Source: an uncultured Clostridium sp. (GTDB lineage Bacteria; Bacillota; Clostridia; Oscillospirales; Butyricicoccaceae). Taken from it: DNA of 56,494 bases. The notes beneath the pieces were generated by a model. The model did no database searches, was not told the origin of the DNA, and saw nothing but the letters and a program-made list of their open reading frames with translations. The DNA lies in the NCBI GenBank assembly GCA_947427035.1, contig CANEGK010000012.1, positions 1 through 56,494 on the forward strand, in the 5' to 3' direction. Of the stretch, positions 41,096 through 48,932 are shown in pieces (position 1 is the first letter of the stretch; the number at the start of each line of letters is the position of its first letter). A program made the translations under genes and the position numbers.

Positions 41096-42028
41096 TTATT
41101 CCGAAAAAACAGTCTCCACCAGTTTTCCGCTGCACGCGGCCGGCGTATACCGCCAGTGATCGATGTGCCCGTCGGTGATGTAATAGTCGGCCGCCGACAC
41201 CGCCTTGCTGCTGCTGCATTCCAGCGCGTCAATGATGACCAGCTTGATCTTCATCCGCTCGGGGATGATGGATTTGATGTACACGGCGACCGGCATACCG
41301 GCGCGCATTCCCTCACGCCGCTCGGCCAGCCCCGACAGATTGGGGGTCAGCTCGACGAAAATGCCGTATTCTTCAATCCCGCGGACAATGCCGCCGACCG
41401 TCTCCCCGGCTGCGAGCCGGGCGGCGTTTTGTTCCCATGTGCCCAGCAGCTCGCGATGGGAGAGGTTGATGCGTCCTGCGTTTTTGTCTACCCCGGTGAC
41501 GACGGCGCTGATTTCCTGCTTGGGATAAAAACGCTCGCGCGGGTGTGCGATGCGCGATACCGAAATATTTTCAATGCCGATGAGCGACGCGTTGCCGCAC
41601 CCGATATCGACAAAAGCGCCGAAGGGCTCCAGATGGGTAACGCGCGCGCGCACGACATCCCCCGGGCGCAAGGTGTCCAAAAGCCATGCCATACTCTGCT
41701 CCTGCGCCCTTCTGCGCGACAGGATGTAACGCCCGTTCTCCACTCCGGTCACCTGAAAACAGACCGGTTTGCCCACGCGCGATAAAACGGCAATTTCCCG
41801 TGTCCGCCCCGATTCGATGCCTGCCGCCGCCTCAACGCGGGGAATCACGCCGACGGCATCCCCCAGCTCGACGGTCAGGTTGTGCATAGCATCGCAGTGC
41901 ACCGCCATCGCCTCTAAAATCCGTCCTTCTACCATAGCGCGCTGCAAAAGCGCAGGGCTTTGCGTATATGCCTTATTCTGCGGGGTGTTGAGCAACGCTC
42001 CTTCCGGCAGGTAAATCCCCTGCGGCAT
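41096..42028 (-). CDS. S1-domain RNA-binding protein (ribosomal protein S1-like)
   Basis: 310 residues from the ATG at 42028 (AAGGAGG six bases upstream); the longer frame lacks a ribosome site. There are at least two S1 (OB-fold) RNA-binding repeats: about 120-190 (GDVVRARVTHLEPFGAFVDI, then SLIGIENISVSRIAHP) and about 205-275 (GGIVRGIEEYGIFVELTPNL). A degenerate copy may lie at 33-110. Clostridia commonly have such short S1-like proteins in place of, or beside, a full ribosomal S1; they may aid translation initiation or RNA decay. The C-terminal tail is not recognisable. It is divergent from the DUF951 gene. Confidence 0.82.
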   Translation of the reverse strand: MPQGIYLPEGALLNTPQNKAYTQSPALLQRAMVEGRILEAMAVHCDAMHNLTVELGDAVGVIPRVEAAAGIESGRTREIAVLSRVGKPVCFQVTGVENGRYILSRRRAQEQSMAWLLDTLRPGDVVRARVTHLEPFGAFVDIGCGNASLIGIENISVSRIAHPRERFYPKQEISAVVTGVDKNAGRINLSHRELLGTWEQNAARLAAGETVGGIVRGIEEYGIFVELTPNLSGLAERREGMRAGMPVAVYIKSIIPERMKIKLVIIDALECSSSKAVSAADYYITDGHIDHWRYTPAACSGKLVETVFSE

Positions 42029-42089
42029 AGTATTCCTCCTTTTTCCGGCCCGCGCGCATGGCACGGCCGCTTTTTTGTCCTTCGAGCTA

Positions 42090-42118
42090 TATATATGTTC
42101 CCTGTTGTGCGTTCTGAA
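42090..42118 (-). promoter_or_regulatory. Possible promoter of the S1-domain gene
   Basis: Minus strand TTCAGA (42118-42113), 17-base spacer, TATATA (42095-42090), about 60 bases ahead of the start. Moderate match. Confidence 0.4.
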
Positions 42119-42120
42119 CC

Positions 42121-42148
42121 TTGCAATTTGTCCTTTCTTTGCTACAAT
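42121..42148 (+). promoter_or_regulatory. Promoter of the DUF951 gene
   Basis: TTGCAA (42121-42126), 16-base spacer, TACAAT (42143-42148), 20 bases ahead of the ATG; AAGGAGG lies between. Confidence 0.65.
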
Positions 42149-42168
42149 AGGGTAAGGAGGAAAATAAT

Positions 42169-42360
42169 ATGCCAATGGACATCCGTGTGGGCGATGTGCT
42201 TGTTTTGAAAAAAAATCATCCTTGCGGCGGCAGCCGCTTTCTCGTGCTGCGCGTCGGCATGGACTTTCGTCTGCGCTGCCAGACCTGCGGGCGCGAAATG
42301 ATGATTTCGCGCGTCAAAGCAGAAAAAAGTATTCGCGCCGTCGAACGGCCCGACAACTGA
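42169..42360 (+). CDS. DUF951 protein
   Basis: 63-residue protein of the DUF951 family, widespread in Firmicutes. It shows the family pattern IRVGDVLVLKKNHPCGGSRF then VLRVGMDFRLRCQTCGREMM; the Cys in HPCGG and the CxxC pair (RCQTCGR) may form a small metal site. The fold is probably an OB-like barrel, and DNA or RNA binding has been suggested for relatives but not proven. AAGGAGG is eight bases upstream, and a terminator follows 18 bases past the stop. It is divergent from the S1-domain gene. Confidence 0.88.
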   Translation: MPMDIRVGDVLVLKKNHPCGGSRFLVLRVGMDFRLRCQTCGREMMISRVKAEKSIRAVERPDN

Positions 42361-42378
42361 TGCCGGCCGCTCAATCAA

Positions 42379-42406
42379 AAAACCGTCTCAATCTGAGACG
42401 GTTTTT
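42379..42406 (+). terminator. Terminator of the DUF951 gene
   Basis: AAAACCGTCTCA, three-base loop, TGAGACGGTTTT plus one more T. It also faces the end of the minus-strand Cys/His-rich gene and can work both ways. Confidence 0.88.
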
Positions 42407-42433
42407 CTCATTCTGGATGCAGATCGTTTTCCG

Positions 42434-42979
42434 TTATCGCCGGTGGTGGCCCCCATGATGGCCTCCATGGTGGCCGCCGCCCTGCCCGCAGTGAGCATGC
42501 GCCGCATTGGCGCAATTCTCCGGGCAGTTGTGATAATGCGAACCGTCCATGCAGGTCTCCGGACAGTAGTGGCAATGTGCCGGATCTGTACAGTCTACGC
42601 GATAACACCCCATGCTGGGCATGAAAACCGGCGTTTCCGCTTCCTTGCAGACCCCCGCATGGCAGTGCTGCGCATTGGCGCAATTCTCCGGACAGTTGTG
42701 ATAATGCGAAACATCGTCGCAAAAAGCGTCGCAGGCATGATAATGACCTTCATTTGTGCAGCTGACATCATAGCACCCCATGCTGGGGCAGAAAGACAAA
42801 GCGGCGGCAGCACTCACGCTGCCCGTCGATTCCGTCGGCGCCGACAGCAAAATCGATGTGTCCTCGACTTCTACTCCCGGCGGCACATTTCCTTCTGCCG
42901 GTGTCGGGGAAACCGCATCACCGCCGCGCCCTGTCAGCAAAACGGCGAGCAGAATCCCTATGCTGTACAATCGCTTCAT
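42434..42979 (-). CDS. Exported Cys/His-rich repeat protein, putative metal binding
   Basis: 181 residues from the ATG at 42979 (GGAGG seven bases upstream). An N-terminal signal-like helix ends LLTGRGG; a lipoprotein would have Cys where Arg18 stands, and the codon (CGC) is one base from TGC. A Pro/Ser linker leads to two repeats, about 64-111 and 120-164, each with PSMGCY, HYHNCPENCANA and further Cys/His pairs. A GGGHHGGHHGGHH tail ends it. By my count there are 17 Cys and 18 His, nearly all in the last 118 residues. This suggests binding of zinc, copper or nickel outside the membrane. No known family is recognised. The next genes on this strand (DUF1294, hydrolase) lie upstream. Confidence 0.7.
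   Translation of the reverse strand: MKRLYSIGILLAVLLTGRGGDAVSPTPAEGNVPPGVEVEDTSILLSAPTESTGSVSAAAALSFCPSMGCYDVSCTNEGHYHACDAFCDDVSHYHNCPENCANAQHCHAGVCKEAETPVFMPSMGCYRVDCTDPAHCHYCPETCMDGSHYHNCPENCANAAHAHCGQGGGHHGGHHGGHHRR
42504..42710. repeat. Internal DNA duplication in the Cys/His-rich gene
   Basis: A 39-base segment beginning GCATTGGCGCAATTCTCCGG occurs at 42504-42542 and 42672-42710 with one mismatch, 168 bases apart. It encodes the HYHNCPENCANA block of each protein repeat. The near-identity at DNA level points to a fairly recent duplication or to gene conversion. Confidence 0.8.
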
Positions 42980-43023
42980 GTCAATTCCTCCAGTCGTTCT
43001 TATCGGTTCATCGTGTGCGTCCG

Positions 43024-43293
43024 TCATTGCCGGGCGGTCAAAAAAGCCACTGCGGCAAGCTGCGCCAGCAAAAGCAACGGTACGCCCCACATAAAGGCCA
43101 GATGCCTGGTTTTATGGCGGAACGTCCCCATGCCGAGCAGCATGCCAGCTGCGCCGCCAACGGCGCTCAGCCCCCACAGCACGCGCTCGGGGACACGCCA
43201 ACGGCCTTTCCGCGCGCAGCGCTTATCCCAGCCGCAAACGGCAAAGGCAATGGCTGACCAGGCGAGCATCCACCACAGGCAAAGGCGAACCAT
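43024..43293 (-). CDS. DUF1294 membrane protein
   Basis: 89 residues with three hydrophobic helices. Family markers are WDKRCARKGRWRVPERVLWG after the first helix and GMLLGMGTFRHKTRHLAF in the middle; the 'FRHKT' element is highly characteristic of DUF1294. Role unknown. It starts at the ATG at 43293 (or the GTG three bases earlier) directly overlapping the stop of the SGNH hydrolase gene, so it is translationally coupled to it. The Cys/His-rich gene starts 44 bases downstream. Confidence 0.85.
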   Translation of the reverse strand: MVRLCLWWMLAWSAIAFAVCGWDKRCARKGRWRVPERVLWGLSAVGGAAGMLLGMGTFRHKTRHLAFMWGVPLLLLAQLAAVAFLTARQ

Positions 43294-43880
43294 CACGCAT
43301 TCTGAAGCCAGTCAAAGGCCATGCGGGCGATCTCCCGGGTGGCTGCCGGGCTGTAATGGCGCTTGGGCGTCTCTGTTTCGTTGAAATAGCGCGCCGGATC
43401 CGCAGCAAAAGGTGTGTAGGTGTCGAACACATACGCGCCGTACCGGGCGCACAGCGCCTTCAGCGCCTCATTCCACACCGGAATGCGCTTTTGTCCCTCC
43501 AGTCCGCAGTAATCCTCGGCATACCACGGAATGAGCAGCGCCGCCGCTTTAATGTGGGCGTCCTTGCAGGCCTTGAGCATCGTTTCAAACTCGGCCAGAT
43601 AGGCGTCGAGATCCGCGTCGGGCTGACGAATATTGTTGGTGCCGTAGCCCAGAATACACACGTCTGCGCCATGCGCCGTGACATTTTCGTCAAAATGCTG
43701 CACGCCGAAATCGGTCTGCATGTCAGGGTACCCGCAGTTAAGCACTGTGACGTCGTCTTTCCCCGCCGCGCGAAACAGCGCTTGCAAAAGCGCGGGATAG
43801 GAATCGGCATCCGGGCCGTCCTGCTGTCTGTCGCCCAGGTAATAGCGGGTATTCGAGTCGCCGTAACAGGAAATGATCAT
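43293..43880 (-). CDS. SGNH/GDSL-family hydrolase
   Basis: 195 residues from the ATG at 43880 (GGAGG eight bases upstream). The catalytic Ser is in block I, ISCYGDSNTRYYLG (GDSN, Ser9), a glycine-equivalent lies in block II, and block III is GYGTNNI with the oxyanion Asn. The C-terminal block V has the catalytic His in PKRHYSPAATREIARM. There is no signal peptide, so it is cytoplasmic. Such enzymes are esterases, thioesterases or deacetylases of sugars; GDSNT-type members often act on acetylated sugars or arylesters. Substrate not deducible. Coupled to DUF1294 downstream. Confidence 0.85.
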   Translation of the reverse strand: MIISCYGDSNTRYYLGDRQQDGPDADSYPALLQALFRAAGKDDVTVLNCGYPDMQTDFGVQHFDENVTAHGADVCILGYGTNNIRQPDADLDAYLAEFETMLKACKDAHIKAAALLIPWYAEDYCGLEGQKRIPVWNEALKALCARYGAYVFDTYTPFAADPARYFNETETPKRHYSPAATREIARMAFDWLQNA

Positions 43881-43904
43881 ATTCCGTTCCTCCAATCATG
43901 GGTA

Positions 43905-43927
43905 AGGGCGGGGCCGAACCCCGCCCT
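43905..43927 (-). terminator. GC-rich hairpin after pckA
   Basis: AGGGCGGGG/CCCCGCCCT nine-base stem with a five-base loop, 12 bases past the pckA stop. There are only two T residues after it, so termination would be weak. Confidence 0.5.
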
Positions 43928-43939
43928 GCCATTATAAGA

Positions 43940-45733
43940 CTATTTCAGCTTGTTTTCCAGCGTTTGCAGACAATCGCGGAGTTCTTTGGGCAGCTTTTCA
44001 CCAATGGTCGCATAAAAGTCCCGAATGCTGGCTGCGTCTTCACGCCAATAGCTCTTTTCGACGGTCAGGATGCTTTTCAGCGTGTCGATGGTAAATTTCT
44101 CATCGCCCTCGATGGTGTAATCCAATCCATCCAGGTTGATGTCCTCCGCTTTGGGTACATAGCCGATTTCCGTTTCAACGGCGTCCACCTTGCCCTCACA
44201 GCGTTTGAGAATCCATTCGAGGACGCGGAAGTTGTCCCCGAAGCCCGGCCACAAAAAGGCGCCGTTTTCGTTGAGGCGGAACCAGTTGACATTGAAAATC
44301 TTGGGCTTTTTATCGTCGTCGATGGTCTTGCCCATATCGATCCAGTGCTGGAAGTAGTCGCCGACATGGTAGCCGATAAAGGGACGCATAGCCATGGGGT
44401 CGCGGCGCACAACACCGACGGCGCCGGTGGCCGCAGCCGTCGTTTCAGACGCCATAATGGAGCCGACAAAGACGCCGTGATCCCAGTCGCGGGACTGGTA
44501 AACCAGCGGAGCCGTCTTGGCGCGGCGGCCGCCGAAGATGATGGCCGACAGCGGCACGCCCTGCGGGGCTTCCCATTCGGGCGAAATGCAGGGGCAGTTT
44601 TTGGCCGGCGCGGTAAAACGGGAATTGGGGTGCGCGCCCTTTTCGCCTGACGCGGGATCCCACGGCTCGCCTTTCCAGTTCAGGGCGCCCTTGGGCGGAT
44701 TTTTATCCAGACCTTCCCACCACACTGTGCCGTCGCCCGGGTTGTAAACGACATTGGTGAAAATCGTCCCCTTCTGGGTGCTGGCCAGCGCGTTGGGGTT
44801 GGACTTGGCATTGGTGCCCGGGGCGACGCCGAAGAAGCCGGCCTCGGGGTTGATGGCCCACAGGCGGCCGTCCTGCCCTTTGCGGATCCACGCGATGTCG
44901 TCGCCGACCGTCCAGACCTTATACCCCTTTTCGCGGTACAGCTCGGGCGGAATGAGCATGGCGAGATTGGTTTTTCCGCAGGCCGACGGGAAGGCGGCGG
45001 CGACATATTTGGTTTCACCCTGCGGGGTCTCGATGCCCAGAATGAGCATATGTTCGGCCATCCAGCCCTCTTGCCGCCCCTGATAGGACGCGATGCGCAG
45101 CGCAAAGCATTTTTTGCCCAGCAGCACGTTGCCGCCGTAGCCCGAATTGCAGCTCCAGATAGCATTGTCCTCGGGGAACTGGAGGATGTAGCGGTCTTCT
45201 TCACACAGCTCGCACTTGCCGTGCAGCCCGCGGACAAAGTCGTTGCTGTCGCCCAGCACATCAAGAACCTTCTGGCCGATACGGGTCATAATGGCCATGC
45301 TGACGACGACGTAGATGGAGTCGGTGATTTCAATGCCCACCTTGGCAAACGGAGAACCGACCGGGCCCATGGAAAACGGAATCACATACATGTCCCGGCC
45401 TTTCATCGAACCGCGGAAAATATCGGAAGCCATGGCATAGGCCTTTTCGGGGGCCATCCAGTTGTTGGTCGGGCCGGCGTCTTCTTCCCTGCTGGTGCAG
45501 ATATAGGTGCGGCCTTCAACGCGCGCAACGTCGTTGAGCGCCGAACGGTGGTAATAGCAGCCGGGCAATTTTTCTTCGTTGAGCTTGATGAGCTCACCGG
45601 TCTGCATCGCCTGCTTGCGCAGCTGCTCGAGCTGTTCTTCGCTGCCGTCGATCCAGACAACCTTGTCAGGCTGCATCAGGTCCCGCGCCATGTCGACGAA
45701 CTCCAGAACCTTTTTATTGGTGGTCAATGCCAT
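43940..45733 (-). CDS. pckA: Phosphoenolpyruvate carboxykinase (GTP)
   Basis: Interconverts oxaloacetate + GTP and PEP + GDP + CO2, linking C4 acids with glycolysis or gluconeogenesis. The 597-residue protein is clearly the GTP form. The kinase-1a loop reads AFPSACGKTNLAM, with the reactive Cys that ATP-type enzymes lack. IPFSMGPVGSPFAKVG and NSGYGGNVLLGKKC are substrate-binding blocks, and the metal-site region WTVGDDIAWI is present. GGAGG precedes the ATG by seven bases. It is a single gene with its own promoter. In anaerobic Clostridia the direction may be PEP carboxylation or gluconeogenesis; sequence does not tell. Confidence 0.96.
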   Translation of the reverse strand: MALTTNKKVLEFVDMARDLMQPDKVVWIDGSEEQLEQLRKQAMQTGELIKLNEEKLPGCYYHRSALNDVARVEGRTYICTSREEDAGPTNNWMAPEKAYAMASDIFRGSMKGRDMYVIPFSMGPVGSPFAKVGIEITDSIYVVVSMAIMTRIGQKVLDVLGDSNDFVRGLHGKCELCEEDRYILQFPEDNAIWSCNSGYGGNVLLGKKCFALRIASYQGRQEGWMAEHMLILGIETPQGETKYVAAAFPSACGKTNLAMLIPPELYREKGYKVWTVGDDIAWIRKGQDGRLWAINPEAGFFGVAPGTNAKSNPNALASTQKGTIFTNVVYNPGDGTVWWEGLDKNPPKGALNWKGEPWDPASGEKGAHPNSRFTAPAKNCPCISPEWEAPQGVPLSAIIFGGRRAKTAPLVYQSRDWDHGVFVGSIMASETTAAATGAVGVVRRDPMAMRPFIGYHVGDYFQHWIDMGKTIDDDKKPKIFNVNWFRLNENGAFLWPGFGDNFRVLEWILKRCEGKVDAVETEIGYVPKAEDINLDGLDYTIEGDEKFTIDTLKSILTVEKSYWREDAASIRDFYATIGEKLPKELRDCLQTLENKLK

Positions 45734-45793
45734 GGTAAAACCTCCATACCTATATTTTCATGACTTTCAAAAACAAGGCCATTCTATACCTTT

Positions 45794-45822
45794 ATCATAG
45801 CGCATTGTCACAAAAAAAACAA
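45794..45822 (-). promoter_or_regulatory. Promoter of pckA
   Basis: Minus strand TTGTTT (45822-45817), 17-base spacer, TATGAT (45799-45794), about 60 bases ahead of the start. I see no clear CcpA (cre) site. Confidence 0.65.
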
Positions 45823-45842
45823 TGGGCAAAACAACCGATGTT

Positions 45843-46706
45843 TTACCTTTTCAATGCCCCAATCCGGTCGCTCAATCGTGCAAATTCTTCAATCGACAAG
45901 GTTTCACCCCGCGCGCCCGGGTCGACTCCGCAGCATTTTATACAGTTGTTCATTTCTTCTTTTGTGCACAGGCCGGAAAATCCCGCGCTCAGGCAGTTGA
46001 GCAATGTTTTCCGCCGCTGGGCAAAGGCCGCCTTGACAACGCGGAAAAACAAAGCTTCATCACACACTGCAACAGGCGGGCTTTGCCGAACGTCAAGCCG
46101 CACAACCGACGAGTCGACCTTTGGGCTGGGTACAAAGCATTCGCGCCCAACCTCGAGCAGCACCGATGGCTGCGTGTGCCACTGCACAAAGACGCTGAAA
46201 GCGCCGTAATCGGCCGTTCCCGGCCGGGCGCAGATACGCCGCGCCACTTCGCGCTGTACCATGACAGTGACGGCTTCAAACCGGCGGCATTCGAGCAGCG
46301 CGGCAATGGCCGGGCTTGTGATATAGTAAGGCAGATTGGCGCACGCAACAGCACGGCCGCAGCCGAATTCCTTTTCACACAGGGCTGCCAAATCTATCTT
46401 CAAAATATCCCCCTGCACCAGCGTAAAGTTGCTGTGCGCAGCCATGGTTTCGGACAGCACAGGGGCCAGACGCCCGTCCAGCTCGACGGAAACCACCTTG
46501 TGCGCCCGAGCGCATAACCGTTCGGTCAAGCAGCCAATGCCCGGTCCAACTTCGAGCACGCCGGTTTTTTCGTCAATGCCCGCGCCCGCGGCAATCGTTT
46601 CGGGCACAGCCGGGTCGCAAAGGAAGTTCTGCCCCAACCCTTTTGAAAAGCGGAAACCGTGCCGCTGAAGCAGCGTGCGAATGTCATTTAAATTGCAAAG
46701 ATCCAT
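45843..46706 (-). CDS. rsmA: 16S rRNA dimethyladenosine transferase RsmA/KsgA
   Basis: Dimethylates A1518 and A1519 near the 3' end of 16S rRNA, a late step in small-subunit maturation; its loss gives kasugamycin resistance. The 287 residues include GFRFSKGLGQNFLCDPAVPE, SAM motif I VLEVGPGIGCLTERL (about 51-65) and the catalytic NLPYYITSPAIAALL (about 123-137). RRKTLLNCL sits in the C-terminal domain. It follows the 3D-domain gene, an order also seen in Bacillus (yabE-rnmV-ksgA) but without rnmV. A terminator lies between the two. Confidence 0.96.
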   Translation of the reverse strand: MDLCNLNDIRTLLQRHGFRFSKGLGQNFLCDPAVPETIAAGAGIDEKTGVLEVGPGIGCLTERLCARAHKVVSVELDGRLAPVLSETMAAHSNFTLVQGDILKIDLAALCEKEFGCGRAVACANLPYYITSPAIAALLECRRFEAVTVMVQREVARRICARPGTADYGAFSVFVQWHTQPSVLLEVGRECFVPSPKVDSSVVRLDVRQSPPVAVCDEALFFRVVKAAFAQRRKTLLNCLSAGFSGLCTKEEMNNCIKCCGVDPGARGETLSIEEFARLSDRIGALKR

Positions 46707-46730
46707 GCTTTTTCACACTCTTCCCTGCAA

Positions 46731-46758
46731 AAAAAGCGGCCCGTTAGGCCGCCTTTTT
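46731..46758 (-). terminator. Terminator of the G5-3D gene
   Basis: Minus strand AAAAAGGCGGCC, five-base loop, GGCCGCTTTTT with further T residues (one bulged base). It begins 4 bases past the stop codon. rsmA lies beyond and may be read through. Confidence 0.8.
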
Positions 46759-46762
46759 GCGT

Positions 46763-47578
46763 TTAATCTGTCAGAACGTAAACTGTCGCGTTCCGCACGC
46801 CGAAATAAATGCATTCGCTCCGGGTGTTGAGGAACAGGTCAATGGTGTTTCCCTTGACCCCGGTGTCCTCCGCCACAGCTACGCCATAGCACCATGAGCC
46901 GTCGGACGCGACGATGTACAGCTTGGTGCCCAGGGGGATGACATTTTTGTCAACAGCGACTGCACCGACACGCGCCACCGTGCCCGAGGCCGTGTGCTTG
47001 CGCGTTTTATTTTCCGTCGTATAGGCGGTGGCACGCATCTGAATGACCTTTGAATAGCTGTAGGTCTTTCCGTCGATCACCAACTCGCCGCCCGCGCCGC
47101 GGCAGATCACTTCGTCAACCGGCTGACGCGTCACCTGTTCGCCCACCTTTTCACGCGAGATCTCGATCCCGTCGTGCAGGGTCAAGCTGTAGGTAACAAC
47201 CTTTTCGCCCGTCTGACCGGCCGTGACCACATAGGGCTTTGCCCCGGCCTGCTCGACGCCGACGTAGCGGGTGCCGTACGGCACCGCTTCGGTGCGCGTC
47301 TGCAGCTTTTTCGTGACCAGGACGTAATCTTTCACGCCCCGGCCCAGACTCTGGTCAATGGTCAGCTCTGCCGAAGCATCGAGCTGCGACAGGCTGACCC
47401 CCGCCATACGCAGCGTTCCCGGCTGAGCAGCTGTCACAGACTGCGCCGCCGCGCTTTTTGCCTGCCCGTCCCAGCCCATCGCGGGCAAGGGGACTTCCAT
47501 CGCCGCCAGAATGCACAAAAGCGCAGTGGCGAGCACGGTGGCCGGCAGCCATCTGGAATGTGATTTGCTTGCGTTCAT
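46763..47578 (-). CDS. G5 and 3D domain cell-wall protein (YabE/Rpf-like)
   Basis: 271 residues from the ATG at 47578 (AAGGAGG nine bases upstream). A signal peptide/anchor (about 9-30) is followed by a G5 domain (about 80-155; GEKVVTYSLTLHDGIEISRE). A C-terminal 3D domain (about 185-270) contains MRATAYTTE, VAVDKNVIPLGTKLYIVASD, AEDTGVKGNTIDLF and the three conserved Asp residues that name the family. The 3D fold matches the MltA-type lytic transglycosylase core, so it probably cleaves or binds peptidoglycan, as in YabE/Sps-type and spore-resuscitation proteins. Position next to rsmA matches yabE of Bacillus. Confidence 0.9.
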   Translation of the reverse strand: MNASKSHSRWLPATVLATALLCILAAMEVPLPAMGWDGQAKSAAAQSVTAAQPGTLRMAGVSLSQLDASAELTIDQSLGRGVKDYVLVTKKLQTRTEAVPYGTRYVGVEQAGAKPYVVTAGQTGEKVVTYSLTLHDGIEISREKVGEQVTRQPVDEVICRGAGGELVIDGKTYSYSKVIQMRATAYTTENKTRKHTASGTVARVGAVAVDKNVIPLGTKLYIVASDGSWCYGVAVAEDTGVKGNTIDLFLNTRSECIYFGVRNATVYVLTD

Positions 47579-47705
47579 ACAGGGATTCCTCCTTTTCCTT
47601 GCGGCGCCGGAAAGCGCAAAGGCCAAAGCCTTTTGCTTTCATCCTATCCGGCTGTGCGCCGGAATATGTCTGGCGCCCAAAAAGCAGGCACGTGCCCATA
47701 AACAG

Positions 47706-47739
47706 GTTTTGCCGGCAAATCAAGCTTTGCCGGCAAAAC
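47706..47739. repeat. Perfect inverted repeat downstream of rpsI
   Basis: GTTTTGCCGGCAAA, six-base spacer, TTTGCCGGCAAAAC: a 14-base perfect stem. It is 26 bases past the rpsI stop and may act as its terminator, although the T-run on the minus strand is poor (CTGTTTATG). The A-rich flank on the plus strand (AAAACAAAAAACAAAA) is notable. Confidence 0.7.
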
Positions 47740-47764
47740 AAAAAACAAAATTGCGATACAGAGG

Positions 47765-48169
47765 TTAGCGCTTGGAGAACTGAGGAGCACGTCTTGCCGC
47801 TTTAAGTCCGTATTTTTTACGTTCCTTCATACGCGGATCGCGTGTGAGGAAGCCGGCCTTTTTGAGAACGGGCCGGTATTCGGCGTCAGCCTGCAAAAGA
47901 GCGCGGGCCAAACCGAAACGGATGGCGCCGGCCTGGCCGGTATAACCGCCGCCGGACACCTTGACGTCAAGGTCGAACTTGCCGGTCATTCCGACAGCCT
48001 CCAGCGGCTGGCGGACGATGAATTTGAGGGTCTCAAGGCCGAAGTAATTGTCGATGTCGCGGCCGTTGATTGTGATAACGCCGGTGCCGCCCGGAATGAG
48101 CTTAACGCGCGCGACCGAGCTTTTTCTTCTGCCGGTTCCGTAGAAATACGCTTTTTTCGGTGTATACAT
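47765..48169 (-). CDS. rpsI: Ribosomal protein uS9
   Basis: Small-subunit protein whose C-terminal Lys-Arg tail reaches the P-site tRNA. The 134 residues include [49 protein letters not shown] and the terminal RRAPQFSKR, all standard. The ATG at 48169 is nine bases after GGGAGG; an upstream GTG is too near that site. It follows rplM by 16 bases in the conserved L13-S9 operon. Confidence 0.97.
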   Translation of the reverse strand: MYTPKKAYFYGTGRRKSSVARVKLIPGGTGVITINGRDIDNYFGLETLKFIVRQPLEAVGMTGKFDLDVKVSGGGYTGQAGAIRFGLARALLQADAEYRPVLKKAGFLTRDPRMKERKKYGLKAARRAPQFSKR

Positions 48170-48185
48170 TGTCACTTACCTCCCC

Positions 48186-48617
48186 TTATTCCGCGCACCA
48201 GGCTTCGGGCTTCTGCGCCTGCTGCTTGTGCTCAGGGCCCGCATAAACCTTCAGCCGGCCCAGCGACCAGCGGCCGATACTGTTCTTGGGCAGCATTCCC
48301 TTGACAGCCAGCTTAACAGCCAGCTCAGGACGGTCGCTCATCAGCGTGTTGTACTGGGTTTCCTTCAGGCCGCCGGCATAACCGGAATGGGTGCGGTAAT
48401 ACTTCTGCTCCAGCTTTTTGCCGGTCAGAACCGCCTTGTCCGCGTTGACGATGATGACAAAGTCGCCGCAGTCGACGTGGGGGGTATATTCGGGTTTGTG
48501 CTTGCCGCGAAGAATGGAAGCAGCGATGGCCGCCGTTCTGCCCATGGGCTTGCCGGCTGCGTCCAGAATGTACCATTTGCGCTCAATGCTCTCCGCCTTG
48601 GCCATAAATGTGGACAT
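48186..48617 (-). CDS. rplM: Ribosomal protein uL13
   Basis: Large-subunit early-assembly protein. The 143 residues include [52 protein letters not shown] and [20 protein letters not shown], all standard L13 blocks. GGAGG is seven bases ahead of the ATG. The leader is only about 40 bases, AU-rich, and lacks the L13 autoregulatory hairpin known in other Firmicutes. Confidence 0.97.
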   Translation of the reverse strand: MSTFMAKAESIERKWYILDAAGKPMGRTAAIAASILRGKHKPEYTPHVDCGDFVIIVNADKAVLTGKKLEQKYYRTHSGYAGGLKETQYNTLMSDRPELAVKLAVKGMLPKNSIGRWSLGRLKVYAGPEHKQQAQKPEAWCAE

Positions 48618-48664
48618 GGTAACTCCTCCGTTGTTCTATTTGAAAATAATTTTTTGCCTTGTTA

Positions 48665-48694
48665 GTTATATCATACTTTTCCTGGGCCTGTCAA
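48665..48694 (-). promoter_or_regulatory. Promoter of rplM-rpsI
   Basis: Minus strand consensus TTGACA (48694-48689), 18-base spacer, TATAAC (48670-48665). The rest of the 48618-48932 gap is AT-rich and contains the divergent promoter and a small hairpin (AGCTTCC/GGAAGCT near 48861-48886). Confidence 0.75.
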
Positions 48695-48799
48695 CACTTT
48701 TTTCTCATTTTTTAATTTATATCCATGCAATCTCTGTTTTTCTCCTTTTATCTTCTGTTATCTCTTCTTTTCTAAAAATCAATTTCACTTTTATTTTAC

Positions 48800-48827
48800 T
48801 TGCAAGGCGGCTGTTTTATGGTACAAT
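48800..48827 (+). promoter_or_regulatory. Promoter of the TtcA-like gene
   Basis: TTGCAA (48800-48805), 16-base spacer, TACAAT (48822-48827); a leader of about 100 bases follows. Confidence 0.6.
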
Positions 48828-48932
48828 AAATATGATTCACCCATTCCCATGTGTGAATAAAAAGCTTCCTTTGTTTTGGGAAGCTCCGCAAGGCCTGCCC
48901 TGCGTCAAAAAGACGCCCGGAGTTGATATTTC

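Noticed and set aside
42169..42360. DUF951 gene as a zinc-ribbon transcription factor
   Set aside because: Only one CxxC plus a lone Cys is present, and the sequence fits the DUF951 family along its whole length.
42434..42979. CRISPR-like or minisatellite array
   Set aside because: There are only two copies of a 39-base unit, inside a coding frame, encoding protein repeats.
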